A program made the translations under genes and the position numbers. This document shows, piece by piece, positions 1 to 9,838 of a stretch of 64,000 nt of DNA; position 1 is the stretch's first letter, and each line of letters opens with the position of its first letter. The notes beneath the pieces are model-generated. The model saw nothing but the letters and a program-made list of their open reading frames with translations, searched no databases and had not been told where the DNA came from. The DNA is from Candidatus Poribacteria bacterium (lineage in GTDB: Bacteria; Poribacteria; WGA-4E; GCA-2687025): NCBI GenBank assembly GCA_018644665.1, contig JABGQA010000096.1:62001-126000 (forward strand), given 5' to 3'.

Positions 1-56
1 CCTCGCGTTGGACGAGGGCGTACGACTGGGATTGGACCACGGCCAAGCCGACGTCC

Positions 57-968
57 ATGACCGAGCACTCCGCGCGGCTACGGGCTGACATCCTGCCACC
101 GAGCTTCTACTACCACGTGTTGCGCGTCGTGCAGGAGCAGCCCTCGTCGGAACTCGATGTCGGCACGCTTCGCGTGCAGTGCGTCGAGGCGACTGACACG
201 GTGCGCTCCATTCTCAGCGCTTGCCACTCGCCGCGTTCCATCGCATCCATCATCGCCGAGGTCCATGGCGCCGCGGCCGGCACAAAGGGAGCCGTCCTCG
301 GAGTCACGCAGGCTCTTATACGCGCCGGTTTGCTCGCGCCGGCTGGCGCGGAGGAGCCGCCGGACACCGCTGCGGCGTTCCACGCGGCACGGACGCTGTA
401 CGGCTTCTTCCAGCAGGAAGAGGAGATGGTCCCTGCGATGGAGGCGATACACGCGCACGCTCCCAAGACGGTCGTGGAGATCGGCACGGCTTGGGGCGGC
501 AGCCTGTTCTGCTGGGCGCAGGTCGCAGATCCCGACGCGCTGCTTGTCAGCGTCGATCTCCCGGGTGGAGTGGGTGGAGCTGGCTATCTGCCTGAATCCA
601 TCCCGCACTTCAGGAACTTCTGCTTCGAGGGCCAGGAACTTGTGGCGATCCTCGGGGACTCGCGAGACAGCGCGGTGATCGGCGCCGTGGATGACGCGCT
701 CGCGGGCCGCAGCATCGACCTCCTCTTCATAGACGGCGACCATGCGTACGAGGGCGTTAAGGCGGATTTCGAGCAGTACAGCCCTCTCGTCACACCGGGT
801 GGGATGGTCATGTTCCACGACATCCAGCCGCAGACCGAGGTCGACCCGGCCCAACGGATCGAGGTGTCCGTGTTCTGGGACGAGATCAGCGCCGGACGCC
901 GGTCCCACTCGTTCATCGCCGACCCCAGCCAGAGCGGGGCCGGCATCGGCATCATCTACATGGACTAG
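57..968 (+). CDS. SAM-dependent methyltransferase (CmcI / Methyltransf_24 type)
   Basis: Predicted Rossmann-fold class I methyltransferase of about 303 residues. Residues 1-100 look like a small helical or winged-helix domain. The catalytic fold follows, with motif I EIGTAWGG at 141-148 and IDGDH at 225-229, the latter typical of the cephalosporin-hydroxylase/CmcI and Methyltransf_24 group. This fold uses S-adenosylmethionine; the substrate cannot be told. The reading frame stays open to the left edge, so the protein could begin outside the window. The ATG at 57 is taken because it overlaps a possible upstream stop as ATGA. The stop is TAG at 966. Sure of the fold, unsure of the exact start and role. 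Confidence 0.8.
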   Translation: MTEHSARLRADILPPSFYYHVLRVVQEQPSSELDVGTLRVQCVEATDTVRSILSACHSPRSIASIIAEVHGAAAGTKGAVLGVTQALIRAGLLAPAGAEEPPDTAAAFHAARTLYGFFQQEEEMVPAMEAIHAHAPKTVVEIGTAWGGSLFCWAQVADPDALLVSVDLPGGVGGAGYLPESIPHFRNFCFEGQELVAILGDSRDSAVIGAVDDALAGRSIDLLFIDGDHAYEGVKADFEQYSPLVTPGGMVMFHDIQPQTEVDPAQRIEVSVFWDEISAGRRSHSFIADPSQSGAGIGIIYMD

Positions 969-1377
969 ACGGACGCGGTCACGGCTTCTCGACGATCGCG
1001 TTGGGGACCGTTACTCGCGCGGCGGTACGCGCCTTCCACCTCCCGGGCCCGCTGTCGGACCAGTGCATCACGGCGAAGGGGCGCGGCTGCAACAAGCGCC
1101 GTCTGCCGTCGCCAGGCGCCCGTCGGTCATCACCTTCCCTTTGGCTGCGTCGCGAACGCCCACGTCATTCAGGCCTGCAGCGCTACTAGCATCGTATGGC
1201 GGCCCTGGCCAAGCGGGCCCGGGCGCCGCCGTCGCGGCGGCCACTACGAGCCCCACGGCTGATCAAGGTTGACCCGCCGCCGATGGAGGCTATTGTTGTC
1301 CTAACAATGCGAGATGCCGCGGTCCTGATGTGGGAGACGGAAGGGCCGCCACGCTCCGTAGCCGATGGGGTGGACGG
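969..1377. other. Gene-free spacer with promoter
   Basis: No credible coding sequence. Short open frames here have arginine-rich shadow composition. The useful content is a promoter-like pair at 1269-1296 and an AT-rich palindrome, ATTGTT at 1292-1297 and AACAAT at 1303-1308, at the expected transcription start of the next gene. Confidence 0.6.
1269..1296 (+). promoter_or_regulatory. Sigma70-like promoter for the repeat protein gene
   Basis: TTGACC at 1269-1274 and TATTGT at 1291-1296 are 16 bases apart. This is one of the few -35/-10 pairs in the window where both halves resemble the consensus. Transcription would start near 1303, inside a small palindrome (ATTGTT, 5-base gap, AACAAT), and run about 75 bases to the ATG at 1378. 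Confidence 0.5.
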
Positions 1378-4300
1378 ATGAGCAGACCAGGGATCGCTTG
1401 TCGACTAGGCGTCACCGTTCCGATCGCTGCGGCCCTGATGACCGTGGGCGCGGCACTCCTCCGGGCTCCTGAGGCCCGGGCCAATGTCGCGCCGCGCGCG
1501 GTTGGGCAGTACGTGCGCGCCACTCGCGGCGCGTCCCCGCTATCCCTAGACTTGCAGGCCGTCGACGCAGACGACGACCCGATCACGTTCCTCCTCGTGT
1601 CGCCTGCGACACACGGTACGGCGGCAATCACGCCTTCGGGGCAAGCCACGTACACGGTCGATGCGCGGTACGCCGGCTCGGACACGTTCACGTTTGCCGC
1701 TACCGACGGCATCGACCAAGGCGATGCGGCGACAGTGGACATATCGATAAGGAACACGCAACCAACCGCGACCGGCGGTTCACTCTCCACGAGGTCCGAG
1801 ACCCCAGTCGAGGTCGACCTGAGACCGTGGGGCGACGACGCGGACGGTGACCAGACCACGTATGAAATTGTCACGCCTCCGACGCACGGAAGCCTGCCAG
1901 CGATTCTCCTCCGCGTCACGGGGCGAAGCACGTACCACCCAGAGGCCGGGTTCGACGGCACGGACAGCTTCACCTTCAGAGTGTCCGATGGCATTGAGGA
2001 CAGTGGCGTTCGGACCGTCTGGATAACTGTTGAGCCACCGGTCGTGTCCGAGATCGTCATGCTGGACCACTCGATTCTCGATCCGGCCCCGGATGGTGAC
2101 GGCGATGGCATCGCTGAGCCGGGCGAGTCGGTATTCCCACGCGTCAGACTGCAACACTCTGGTGAGACCTCGTTGCTGAATGTGCATGTCGCCCTCGCGG
2201 TCGATGACCCGGATGTTGCCGTGGTCAGTGGCCTCGTCACATACGCCACCTGGGCCCCCGGGGAGACGCGTGATGGCGACGGACTGTTGCTAGCCATCAG
2301 CCCCGTATCGGCCACCCACGGCGTGGTCGCGGTGGCTACGGTCACCGCGGACAATGGCGGCCCGTGGCAATTCACCATTGGCTTTCCCATCTCGGGCCGC
2401 GGTGGGGCCGCGGATGTGGACTTCGAGATGCGGAGCGAGTGGATCTTCGACCCGGCGCCGGGCGGCAATCGTGACGGCGTCGCCGAGGCCGGTGAGCGAG
2501 TGTTCCCGCGCGTTCGTCTGGGGCATATCGGTATCGAGGACGCGGAGGACGTCGTCGTAACCCTCACCGTCAGCGACCCAGACGTGTCGGTAGTCGGCGG
2601 AACCGTGGCGTACCCAACGTGGCCCGCAGGGGACGTAAGGAACAATAACGGGCCAGCGTTCGTGATCGCGGAGGACGCCGCGCCGCACAACGTGGCGGTG
2701 ACAGTGACGGTCGTGTCCGACCGCGGTGGGCCGTGGGTCTTCGGCTACACCATTGTGGTAATGGAGTCGATGACCGCGTCGGCGAACTTCGTGCTCAGAA
2801 GCGCATGGATCTTCGAGCCGAACGTGGCGACCCGGAACGGCGTGGGGGATCCGGGCGAGACCATCTTGGCACGCTTTCGTCTCGCACAGATCGGGGATGA
2901 GACGGTCGAGGGCGTGTTTGTGACCTTCGTGACGAACGACCCCGACGTCATTGTCAAGAACGGGATTCAGTCGATTGGGATGTGGGTGGCCGGCGCTACG
3001 CAGGACGTCAGCTTTGCGTTGGACATCTCCCCGACCGCGACCTCGCACTCGGTCTTCGTGGGCATCGTGGTCTCCACGGCTCGCGGGTCGTGGCAGTTCT
3101 CGCTGGACATCCAGATCACCGCGGGCCCGCCCCCGAGCATCGTAGGGGTCACATACGACCCGCTCGAGCTCAACGCTCTGGAGCGGTCGTGGATGATCAC
3201 GCTCTCCTACGACGGCGTGCATGACGTCGATGTCTACTCGTTGGCCCCGGTCGACAGTGGCACGCTTGAATACCTCGATGCTGCCGGCGGCGACCCGCGG
3301 TTCGTTTACACGCCGGACGTGCGATTCGTCGGCCGCGAGACGATGTTCGCGTCGGTCGACTACGGCCCTGGCGAGGCGATCGGCCAGACGACGATCACGA
3401 TCGACCCGATCCTCGCGCTGTACGATCTTGCCGCGCAGACCGCGACGCCCGGCGAGCCACTGGTCGTCCAGGTCGACTTCGTGAACACATGCGATGGCCC
3501 ATTCACGTTTGCGCTGGGTCTCCATCCCGCCAAGGGAGACGTGACCTTCGACGTGTCCACCGGTAAGACATTCACATACACGGCGCGCGCGGACGCTACC
3601 GGCGGCGATCAGTTCAGCTTCCATGCTTCGACCGACGGATGCACGTCCAACACTGTGACAGTAGGTATAACCATCGCAGGCGGGCCCGTGTTCGAGAAGC
3701 GGAGCTGTTGGCTGTTCGACCCGGCTCCGGCCAACCGCGACCAGCAGGCAAGCCGGGGCGAGCGCGTGCTGGCCCGTGTACGGCTCAGGAACGTCGGCGG
3801 CGAACCCGCCGAGAGCGTCCTCGTTACAGTCGCGTCGGACAATGCGGATGTGGTCGTGACGCGCGGCTTCGTGGCGCATGCAACGTGGCCGGCAGGCGCG
3901 GCGCGCACGAACACCTTCGTCCTGCATGTCAGGAAGAGCGCCACCCTCGGCGAGGCCACGCTGGCGATAAGCGTGACGTCCGCGAACGGCCCGCCGCTCG
4001 ATGAGGCGTTCGCGTTCGGCATTGTGCCGCTCCCGGAGTTCGAGCAGAGATCTTGCTGGGTGTTCGATCCCGCTCCCGCAAACAGAGATCTCCAGGCGAA
4101 TCCAGGCGAGCGCATACTGCCACGCATCCGCCTCAAGAATGGCGGGCAGGCGGCGGCGCACAACGTCACTGTGCAGATATCGTCGAGTGACGGGGCCGTA
4201 GAGATCCCCCACGGCGTCGTGCAGCACGCAACGTGGCCGGCGGGCCAGGCCAGGAACAACGCAGGCTTCGTCCTGCGCATCGCCAAGGACGCGGCGGCAC

Positions 4301-5712
4301 ACGACGTGACTCTGGCCGTGGACGTCACTGCCGACGGCGGCCTAGAGTGGCACTCCTCCTGGACGTTCCCGGTAGTGCTGCTGCCTCCGGACATGGGCCG
4401 GAAGGCCTTCTGGGTGTTCGATCCCGCGCCTTATGGCGACAAGAACGGGGTCGCCAACCCGGGCGAACGCGTGCTACCCCGGATCCGCCTCCTCAACGTC
4501 GGGCAGCGGGCCGCGCACAACGTCCGTGTCGTGCTGAACGTCACCGACGGCGACGTATTCGTCGTTAACGGCGAGCTGACACACGAAACGTGGCCGGCCG
4601 GGGAGGCGCGAAACAGCGATGGACTCGAGCTGTCCATCGGACAGAACGCGACGCCGCACGGCGTCACCGCGACCGTGGATGTAACGGCGGATGGCGGACG
4701 GGAGTGGCACTTCGACTGGGTCTTCCCGATCGTCTCCTCCTCCGCTGGATTCACCAAGCGGCGCGATTGGATCTTCGATCCCGCCCCCGGTGGCAACGCG
4801 AACGGCGTGGCCGAGCCCGGCGAACGGATACTTCCGCGCGTGCGCCTGCAGAACATCGGCTACGAGGCGGCGCAGGACGTGGATGTCACGCTATCGGCGT
4901 CTGACCCGGATGTGTACATCCACAAGGGATCCGTGCACCACACAACGTGGCCTGGCCGCGAAGCGCGGAACAACAACGGCTTTGTCCTGTTCATCGACAG
5001 CGCCGCCTCGCCGCACAGCGTCCCGGTCACCGTGAACGTGCGCGCGGGCGATGGCAGCGCGTGGGACTTCAGCTTCACGATGCCCATACAGACGGGACAG
5101 GTCACGCAGGCGGCGGACATGAACGCGGATGGAACTGTGGACATCGCGGACATCCTTGTAGCGGCGACGCGCTACGGCCGCGATCCCTCCCTACGCCCAG
5201 CCGCCGACCTGAATCGAGACGACCGGGTTGACATGGCGGACATGGTCATCGTGGACGCCGCCCGGGACGACCGGCGACCGATGGCGCCCGCGGCGCGCCT
5301 GGGAGCAGATGCCCTTGTGCGCCGATGGCTTGATGAGGGCCGGCGATCGGACGACGGATCGGCGCTCTTCGCCGACGGCGTTGCGGCGCTCGAGCGGATT
5401 CTGCGTGCGCTGCTGCCTCGCGCCGCGGCGCTCTGGCCCAACTACCCCAACCCCTTCAACCCGGAGACATGGATTCCGTTCGATCTCACGGAGCCCGCCA
5501 GCGTCACTGTAACCATCTACGACGTCGCAGGAAGCCTGATTCGGGAGATCCGGGTGGGCTGGACACCCGCGGGCACGTATCGCGAATCTCGCCGCGCGGC
5601 GCACTGGGATGGCCGCAACACGTACGGGGAACAGGTAGCGAGCGGCGTGTACGTCTACGAACTCCGAGCGGGCGCGTACCGTGCCGCTCGCCGGATGATC
5701 GTGCGGAAGTAG
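1378..5712 (+). CDS. Giant secreted repeat protein with dockerin and C-terminal sorting-like domain
   Basis: About 1,444 residues. The ATG at 1378 is preferred over 1330 because it starts a clean Sec signal peptide ending near EARA-N. Order: two cadherin/Ig-like domains; three copies of a roughly 119-residue repeat; two diverged Ig-like segments; four more copies of the repeat; two dockerin-type calcium loops (NADGTVDIADI, NRDDRVDMADM); a C-terminal domain opening with YPNPFNPETWIPF and ending in a WDGRN-type beta fold. The architecture points to an extracellular or surface-attached adhesin or scaffold. No catalytic domain is visible. The tail resembles FlgD-like or type IX-type sorting domains, but the transport route is unknown. 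It shares the dockerin-plus-tail arrangement with the subtilase at 27888-30671. Confidence 0.85.
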   Translation: MSRPGIACRLGVTVPIAAALMTVGAALLRAPEARANVAPRAVGQYVRATRGASPLSLDLQAVDADDDPITFLLVSPATHGTAAITPSGQATYTVDARYAGSDTFTFAATDGIDQGDAATVDISIRNTQPTATGGSLSTRSETPVEVDLRPWGDDADGDQTTYEIVTPPTHGSLPAILLRVTGRSTYHPEAGFDGTDSFTFRVSDGIEDSGVRTVWITVEPPVVSEIVMLDHSILDPAPDGDGDGIAEPGESVFPRVRLQHSGETSLLNVHVALAVDDPDVAVVSGLVTYATWAPGETRDGDGLLLAISPVSATHGVVAVATVTADNGGPWQFTIGFPISGRGGAADVDFEMRSEWIFDPAPGGNRDGVAEAGERVFPRVRLGHIGIEDAEDVVVTLTVSDPDVSVVGGTVAYPTWPAGDVRNNNGPAFVIAEDAAPHNVAVTVTVVSDRGGPWVFGYTIVVMESMTASANFVLRSAWIFEPNVATRNGVGDPGETILARFRLAQIGDETVEGVFVTFVTNDPDVIVKNGIQSIGMWVAGATQDVSFALDISPTATSHSVFVGIVVSTARGSWQFSLDIQITAGPPPSIVGVTYDPLELNALERSWMITLSYDGVHDVDVYSLAPVDSGTLEYLDAAGGDPRFVYTPDVRFVGRETMFASVDYGPGEAIGQTTITIDPILALYDLAAQTATPGEPLVVQVDFVNTCDGPFTFALGLHPAKGDVTFDVSTGKTFTYTARADATGGDQFSFHASTDGCTSNTVTVGITIAGGPVFEKRSCWLFDPAPANRDQQASRGERVLARVRLRNVGGEPAESVLVTVASDNADVVVTRGFVAHATWPAGAARTNTFVLHVRKSATLGEATLAISVTSANGPPLDEAFAFGIVPLPEFEQRSCWVFDPAPANRDLQANPGERILPRIRLKNGGQAAAHNVTVQISSSDGAVEIPHGVVQHATWPAGQARNNAGFVLRIAKDAAAHDVTLAVDVTADGGLEWHSSWTFPVVLLPPDMGRKAFWVFDPAPYGDKNGVANPGERVLPRIRLLNVGQRAAHNVRVVLNVTDGDVFVVNGELTHETWPAGEARNSDGLELSIGQNATPHGVTATVDVTADGGREWHFDWVFPIVSSSAGFTKRRDWIFDPAPGGNANGVAEPGERILPRVRLQNIGYEAAQDVDVTLSASDPDVYIHKGSVHHTTWPGREARNNNGFVLFIDSAASPHSVPVTVNVRAGDGSAWDFSFTMPIQTGQVTQAADMNADGTVDIADILVAATRYGRDPSLRPAADLNRDDRVDMADMVIVDAARDDRRPMAPAARLGADALVRRWLDEGRRSDDGSALFADGVAALERILRALLPRAAALWPNYPNPFNPETWIPFDLTEPASVTVTIYDVAGSLIREIRVGWTPAGTYRESRRAAHWDGRNTYGEQVASGVYVYELRAGAYRAARRMIVRK
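2062..5097 (+). repeat. Seven copies of a ~355-360 bp coding repeat
   Basis: Copies begin near 2062, 2421, 2791, 3691, 4036, 4390 and 4747. Each encodes W(I/V/L)FDPAP, then an NGVAEPGER-like turn, then a P-R-V-R-L strand, a DPDV turn, a TWPAG element and a closing GGxxW-F. Copies 3 and 4 are separated by about 560 bases of unrelated Ig-like sequence. Copies 4-7 are most alike, especially 5-7, which suggests recent tandem duplication at that end. Confidence 0.85.
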
Positions 5713-5755
5713 CCACTTCCGGACATCGTCCGTACCTTGGGCGCCATCTGCCGCC

Positions 5756-7142
5756 ATGACGCGCCGTTGCGCGTGGGCGGTCCTACCATGCGCGCAATGT
5801 CTCCGTTCGGCGGACGACGGGCCGCAGTCGAGGGAGCACTTTGCGCCGATGGTGGCCGCTGGGCTGAAACGTGGCCTCAGCCGCGGGTTGGGCCTTGATG
5901 CGAGGATGCTGCGGCAGCGTCACTCGCTGCACGACGCGGCGGCGGGCGAGACGCACCTCGTCTGCCTTGTGGACAACCGTTCGCCGCGATGGCAACCGGC
6001 GGCGGGCATGCGCTGGGTGGATGAGGGCGCGCTGGGGGCGCTCCTGCTGGCACGGCCGGAGCACGGCCCCACACTGCGTGCGTGGTTCGACAAGGCGAGG
6101 ACAGGACGGCCGCCCGCGACGCGAGCCCCGTGGGCGCAGCCGACCTGGCACGCGGTCGCTGACGCTTGGATACTGGCGCGACTCGCTGACGTCGGCGTCG
6201 AGGCCACCGGTCCCATCGAACAGATCAAGTGCGGGTCGATGTCGTGCGTGTTGCGCGCGCCGACGACCGACGGAATGGTCTACTTCAAGGCGTCGCCCGA
6301 GGTCTTCGCGCACGAGGCGCCGCTCACGGCGGCGTTGGGGCGGCTGTGCCCGGACACAACCCCACGCGATCGCGATCGATCGCGAGCGAAACTGGATGCT
6401 GATGGCCGATATCGGCGGCACGCCCTTGCATCGAGTACCGGACGTCACGCGATGGGAGGGCGCACTGCGCCTGTACGCGGAGACGCAGATCGAGCTCACC
6501 GGCAGCCTGGCCGAGTTGGACGCCGTTGGGTGTCCGCGCCGGACGTTGGACGCGCTGACCAATGAGATCGACCCGCTCCTTGCCGACACGGACGCGCTGA
6601 CGCTTGCGGGCGCCGAGCCGGGCCTGAGCGGGGCTGAGATGACTCGGCTTCGCGGGCTGGCTCCGCTCCTGAAAGCGGGTTGCCGCGCGCTGGCCGACTA
6701 CCGAGTGCCACAGACGCTGACGCACGGCGACGTCGCGGTAGACATCATGGCGCGAGCGGACGGCTATGTGTTCTTCGACTGGACGTACAGCTCGCTCGCG
6801 CACCCGTTTTACGACTTGGAGTTCGTGTTCCCGGAGCCCGTGCCGGGAGGCCCGACGGACTTCTACGCGATGCCCACGGCGCCCGACACCCGAGCGCAAC
6901 TCACCGATGCGTATCTGACTCCGTGGACCGTGTACGAGCCGATGGCGCGACTGCGGCAGGCGGTGGATCTTGCGCGGCCGCTCGGGGCGCTGCACTACGC
7001 CGTGACGTTCCATCGCTATGTCGTCCCAGGCGCGGAAGATGCCGCGGTTTGGCGGCCGTCCGTGCCCTCTCTGTTGCGGGGCGTCCTGAAGCACGAGGCG
7101 GGGCTATCCGCGACAGCGCGGGCGCCCAATCGGGTCTGCTAG
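5756..7142 (+). pseudogene. Frameshifted Nudix-like/aminoglycoside-phosphotransferase-like gene
   Basis: Two reading frames together make one protein. Frame 2 from 5756 supplies a Nudix-like N-terminal part (WVDEGALG, LARPEHGP) and the start of a kinase N-lobe (EQIKCGSMSCVLRAP, VYFKA). From about 6345-6365 the match continues in frame 3 (AIAIDRERNWMLMADIGG, then FFDWTYSSLAHPFYDLEF). The switch lies by a CCCC run at about 6359-6362, where one extra base would explain it. The catalytic loop reads HGDVAVDIM instead of the usual HGDxHxxN, so the loop His and Asn appear to be missing. The frameshift could be a sequencing error; the damaged loop favours real decay. Product is a diverged APH-fold kinase. 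Confidence 0.65.
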
Positions 7143-7193
7143 ATCGCTCCACGCGCGGGCCGCGACGGACACGCATCCCGACGGCCAACACGC

Positions 7194-7199
7194 TATACT
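7194..7199 (+). promoter_or_regulatory. -10-like TATACT before the lipoprotein gene
   Basis: GCTATACTGCCG lies 41 bases before the ATG at 7240. No good -35 is seen at the usual distance. The same element recurs before many genes in this window. Confidence 0.4.
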
Positions 7200-7239
7200 G
7201 CCGTCGCTATCGCAACCTACGCGACCGGAGCCAACCGCT

Positions 7240-7788
7240 ATGATCGCCCGAGCCTTGCCAGTCCTCGCCCTGCTCATCACGACACTCGCCACGGCGTGCA
7301 GTTGCCCGTCGCTCACGACGATGGCCCTACGCAACGGCGCGTACCGAATCGACGAGGACATAGTCGCGCTGACCGACGGCGAGTACCGACATCCCGTGAT
7401 GGAAGACTCCGCGATGGAACGCGTCGTGACGCTGACGGATATCGTGGAGAAGGGCGATCTCGACGGGCGTGGCGGCGACGACGCGGCGGTGATCCTGATC
7501 GATGATCCGGGCGGCAGCGGGACGTTCTATCACCTCGCCGTCCTCTTCCGACACGACGACGTGTACGAGAACGTCGCCACGGAGTTCCTCGGCGATCGCA
7601 TACAAGTTCAGAGCGTTGTCATCGACGACATGACGCACGGCATCACGGTGCACGCGCTCGTGCGGAACGAAGGGGACGCGATGGCGGTGACCCCAGAGGT
7701 GCAGGTCGCGATGCGCTACATGGTCGTCGGGGGCCGGATATCCCCCGTGCGGCAGTCGGTTCCGACGCCCATCGGCAACTCGCGCTGA
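7240..7788 (+). CDS. Predicted lipoprotein, unknown function
   Basis: 182 residues. The N-terminus is a lipoprotein signal ending LATAC, so lipidation is expected at Cys20. The remainder is acidic, has no recognisable catalytic motif and looks beta-rich. A repeated DGEYRHP / DLDGRGGDDAAV pattern resembles META- or FG-GAP-adjacent periplasmic proteins, but that is weak. It sits alone behind its own -10-like element. An esterase gene follows about 80 bases later on the same strand. Confidence 0.65.
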   Translation: MIARALPVLALLITTLATACSCPSLTTMALRNGAYRIDEDIVALTDGEYRHPVMEDSAMERVVTLTDIVEKGDLDGRGGDDAAVILIDDPGGSGTFYHLAVLFRHDDVYENVATEFLGDRIQVQSVVIDDMTHGITVHALVRNEGDAMAVTPEVQVAMRYMVVGGRISPVRQSVPTPIGNSR

Positions 7789-7870
7789 CGCGGCCTCCGT
7801 CGCCTATGCCGTGGGCGCCGCACGCGGTGTCCGCAGCCCCGATTCTCGGACCCAACTGGGCAGAGCCGGC

Positions 7871-9013
7871 ATGAGACTCATCAAGCAGCTTCCCGACCCG
7901 TTCCTGACGGCTGATGGCGGCCGCGTTGGGACCGTCGACGAGTGGTCGCAGCATCGCGAGCACATAACGTCGATGATGTTGGGCATGCAATACGGGACGA
8001 TGCCCGGCGCGCCGGATCGCGTGAGCGTGGACGCTGGGTCGGCGACACCTACAGACGCCGGGCATACAGAGGAGGTAGTTCGGTTCCAGTTCACGCCGCG
8101 GGGGGACCGGCCGGACGTGACGCTCGGCATGGAGGCGACGGTGCGGAGGCCGTCGCCCGAGGCCATCGTCAGCGCGCGCGGCCGGATCGACGGCTTCGGC
8201 GACGACGGCCTTCCTACGCTTATCTACGTCGGCGGCGGCGACTTCCCAACGCTCCTCGACGGCGGCTACATGATCGTCAGCTACGAGAACAACCAGATCG
8301 AACCGATGGACATGGGCAATCCCGTCGTAGGCATCGCCCGCGACGCCTATGACATGATCGATCCCGGGGCGTACTCGTGGGGGTCCATCAGCACATGGGC
8401 ATGGGGGGCGCTACGCCTTGTGGACTACGCCCTGACGCTCGACGAAGTGGAGCCAGACCGGCTTCTGATCTCGGGACACTCGCGGAACGGCAAGACGGCG
8501 TTGCTCGCGGGCGCGCTGGACGAGCGCATCGCGCTCGTGAACCCCGCCGGGTCCGGCTGCGCGGGCGCTGGCTCGTACCTGGCCCTGGGTGAAGGCTGCG
8601 AGGATCTCGCCGCTCTCACGAGTCGGGAGCGCTGGTGGGCGTGGACGCATCGAGACTTCGAGCAGTGGGCGGGCAAGGAGGAGGACCTGCCGTTCGATCA
8701 GCACTTCCTCATGGGCCTCGTTGCGCCGCGACCGTTGCTCAGGACCGAGGGCACGGGCGATGACTGGGCCAACCCACAAGGCACGTGCGCCGCGTTCCTC
8801 GCGACGCAGCCCGTGTACGACTTCCTCGACGCGCCCGACGCCAACGGCATCCACGTGCGCGATGGCGGGCACTTCCAGGGCGAGGAGGACGTCGACGCTT
8901 TGCGCGAATTCGCTGACTGGCATCTGTACGGCGTACCACCGTCGCGCGACTTCCACGCGGTCCCATACGCCGACGGACTGTTCGAGGACTGCTTCGCTTG
9001 GTCGGGGCCGTAG
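7871..9013 (+). CDS. CE15-like alpha/beta hydrolase (glucuronoyl esterase family relative)
   Basis: 380 residues from the ATG at 7871; the longer start at 7811 adds only low-complexity sequence. The nucleophile elbow reads GHSRNGK with Ser204, close to the GCSRxGK signature of carbohydrate esterase family 15. It is followed by NPAGSGCAG and by PRPLLRTEGTGDDWANPQG, where the acidic residue of CE15 relatives falls. The catalytic His is H334 in GGHF. Known relatives cleave ester links between 4-O-methyl-glucuronate in xylan and lignin alcohols. No signal peptide is apparent, so a cytoplasmic role on oligosaccharides is possible. An oxygenase gene starts 18 bases downstream, probably cotranscribed. 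Confidence 0.75.
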   Translation: MRLIKQLPDPFLTADGGRVGTVDEWSQHREHITSMMLGMQYGTMPGAPDRVSVDAGSATPTDAGHTEEVVRFQFTPRGDRPDVTLGMEATVRRPSPEAIVSARGRIDGFGDDGLPTLIYVGGGDFPTLLDGGYMIVSYENNQIEPMDMGNPVVGIARDAYDMIDPGAYSWGSISTWAWGALRLVDYALTLDEVEPDRLLISGHSRNGKTALLAGALDERIALVNPAGSGCAGAGSYLALGEGCEDLAALTSRERWWAWTHRDFEQWAGKEEDLPFDQHFLMGLVAPRPLLRTEGTGDDWANPQGTCAAFLATQPVYDFLDAPDANGIHVRDGGHFQGEEDVDALREFADWHLYGVPPSRDFHAVPYADGLFEDCFAWSGP

Positions 9014-9031
9014 CGACATCGGAGAGAATCC

Positions 9032-9835
9032 ATGGCCACGGACACACGCGACGCGACGCAGGCCGAGCGCTTCTTCTTCGACAACAACGGCTACCTGGTC
9101 ATCGAGGAGTTCCTGCCGCCGGGCATGGTCGCCAACCTGCTGGAGGTGTCCCTCCGCGTCGCTGAGGAGCGGCGTGAGAAGGAAGGCGCCGGCGCGCCGC
9201 AGTGCGGCATGACGCACGTCGATGGCGAGAACACGCGGTACTTCTACATCCTCGGCGACGACCCGCTGTTCCTAGACATGCTGACCCACCCGCCGTTGAT
9301 GCCGTACCTCGCGGGCCTGTTGAACGCGAAGCCCCATCACCACGCGTCGGACGTGATCATCGAATACGGGCCGAAGGCGCGCGGCATGGGATGGCATCTG
9401 GACGGGCACGACGACGGCTACCGTCTATTCGGCACGCCCATCCCCTTGCTCCAGTTGAAGGTGGGCTACTACCTCACGGACATGACGCAGCCCGACCAGG
9501 GCAACCTGTGCGTGATCCCCGGTAGCCACAAAGCCGCGCATCGACCGGACGCAGACGAACTTCAGGACACGGACCTGTTCGACGGCGCGACGCAGGTGTG
9601 CGCCCCGGGGGGCACGGCCATCCTATTCCACAACGCGCTGTGGCATTCGGCTGGGCCGCTAACGCGCGACGGCGGGCGTCGTGTCATGCTGTATTACGCG
9701 TACGAGCATCCGTGGATGATGGCGTCGGCGGAGCACTGGGGCTACCCGCAGAGCTTCTACGATGGGCTTACGCCAGAACAGCGCAGCTTCTTCCACGGCT
9801 TCGTGTTCGATCCGCCGGAGCACAGGTGGGGGTAG
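9032..9835 (+). CDS. Phytanoyl-CoA dioxygenase family oxygenase
   Basis: 267 residues. Non-haem Fe(II)/2-oxoglutarate oxygenase fold. The iron triad is visible as H122xD124 (WHLDGH) and H205 (LWHSAGP), followed by the 2-oxoglutarate-binding arginine in GGRRVM. GGAGAG lies just before the ATG, giving a clear start. The family hydroxylates a wide range of small molecules, so phytanoyl-CoA itself is not implied. Position directly behind the CE15-like esterase suggests a shared catabolic pathway, but the substrate cannot be read from sequence. Confidence 0.88.
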   Translation: MATDTRDATQAERFFFDNNGYLVIEEFLPPGMVANLLEVSLRVAEERREKEGAGAPQCGMTHVDGENTRYFYILGDDPLFLDMLTHPPLMPYLAGLLNAKPHHHASDVIIEYGPKARGMGWHLDGHDDGYRLFGTPIPLLQLKVGYYLTDMTQPDQGNLCVIPGSHKAAHRPDADELQDTDLFDGATQVCAPGGTAILFHNALWHSAGPLTRDGGRRVMLYYAYEHPWMMASAEHWGYPQSFYDGLTPEQRSFFHGFVFDPPEHRWG

Positions 9836-9838
9836 GCG

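Noticed and set aside
2290-4302. 670-residue open frame on the minus strand
   Set aside because: Antisense shadow of the repeat protein gene. Arginine/histidine-rich with no family motif and no ribosome-binding site.
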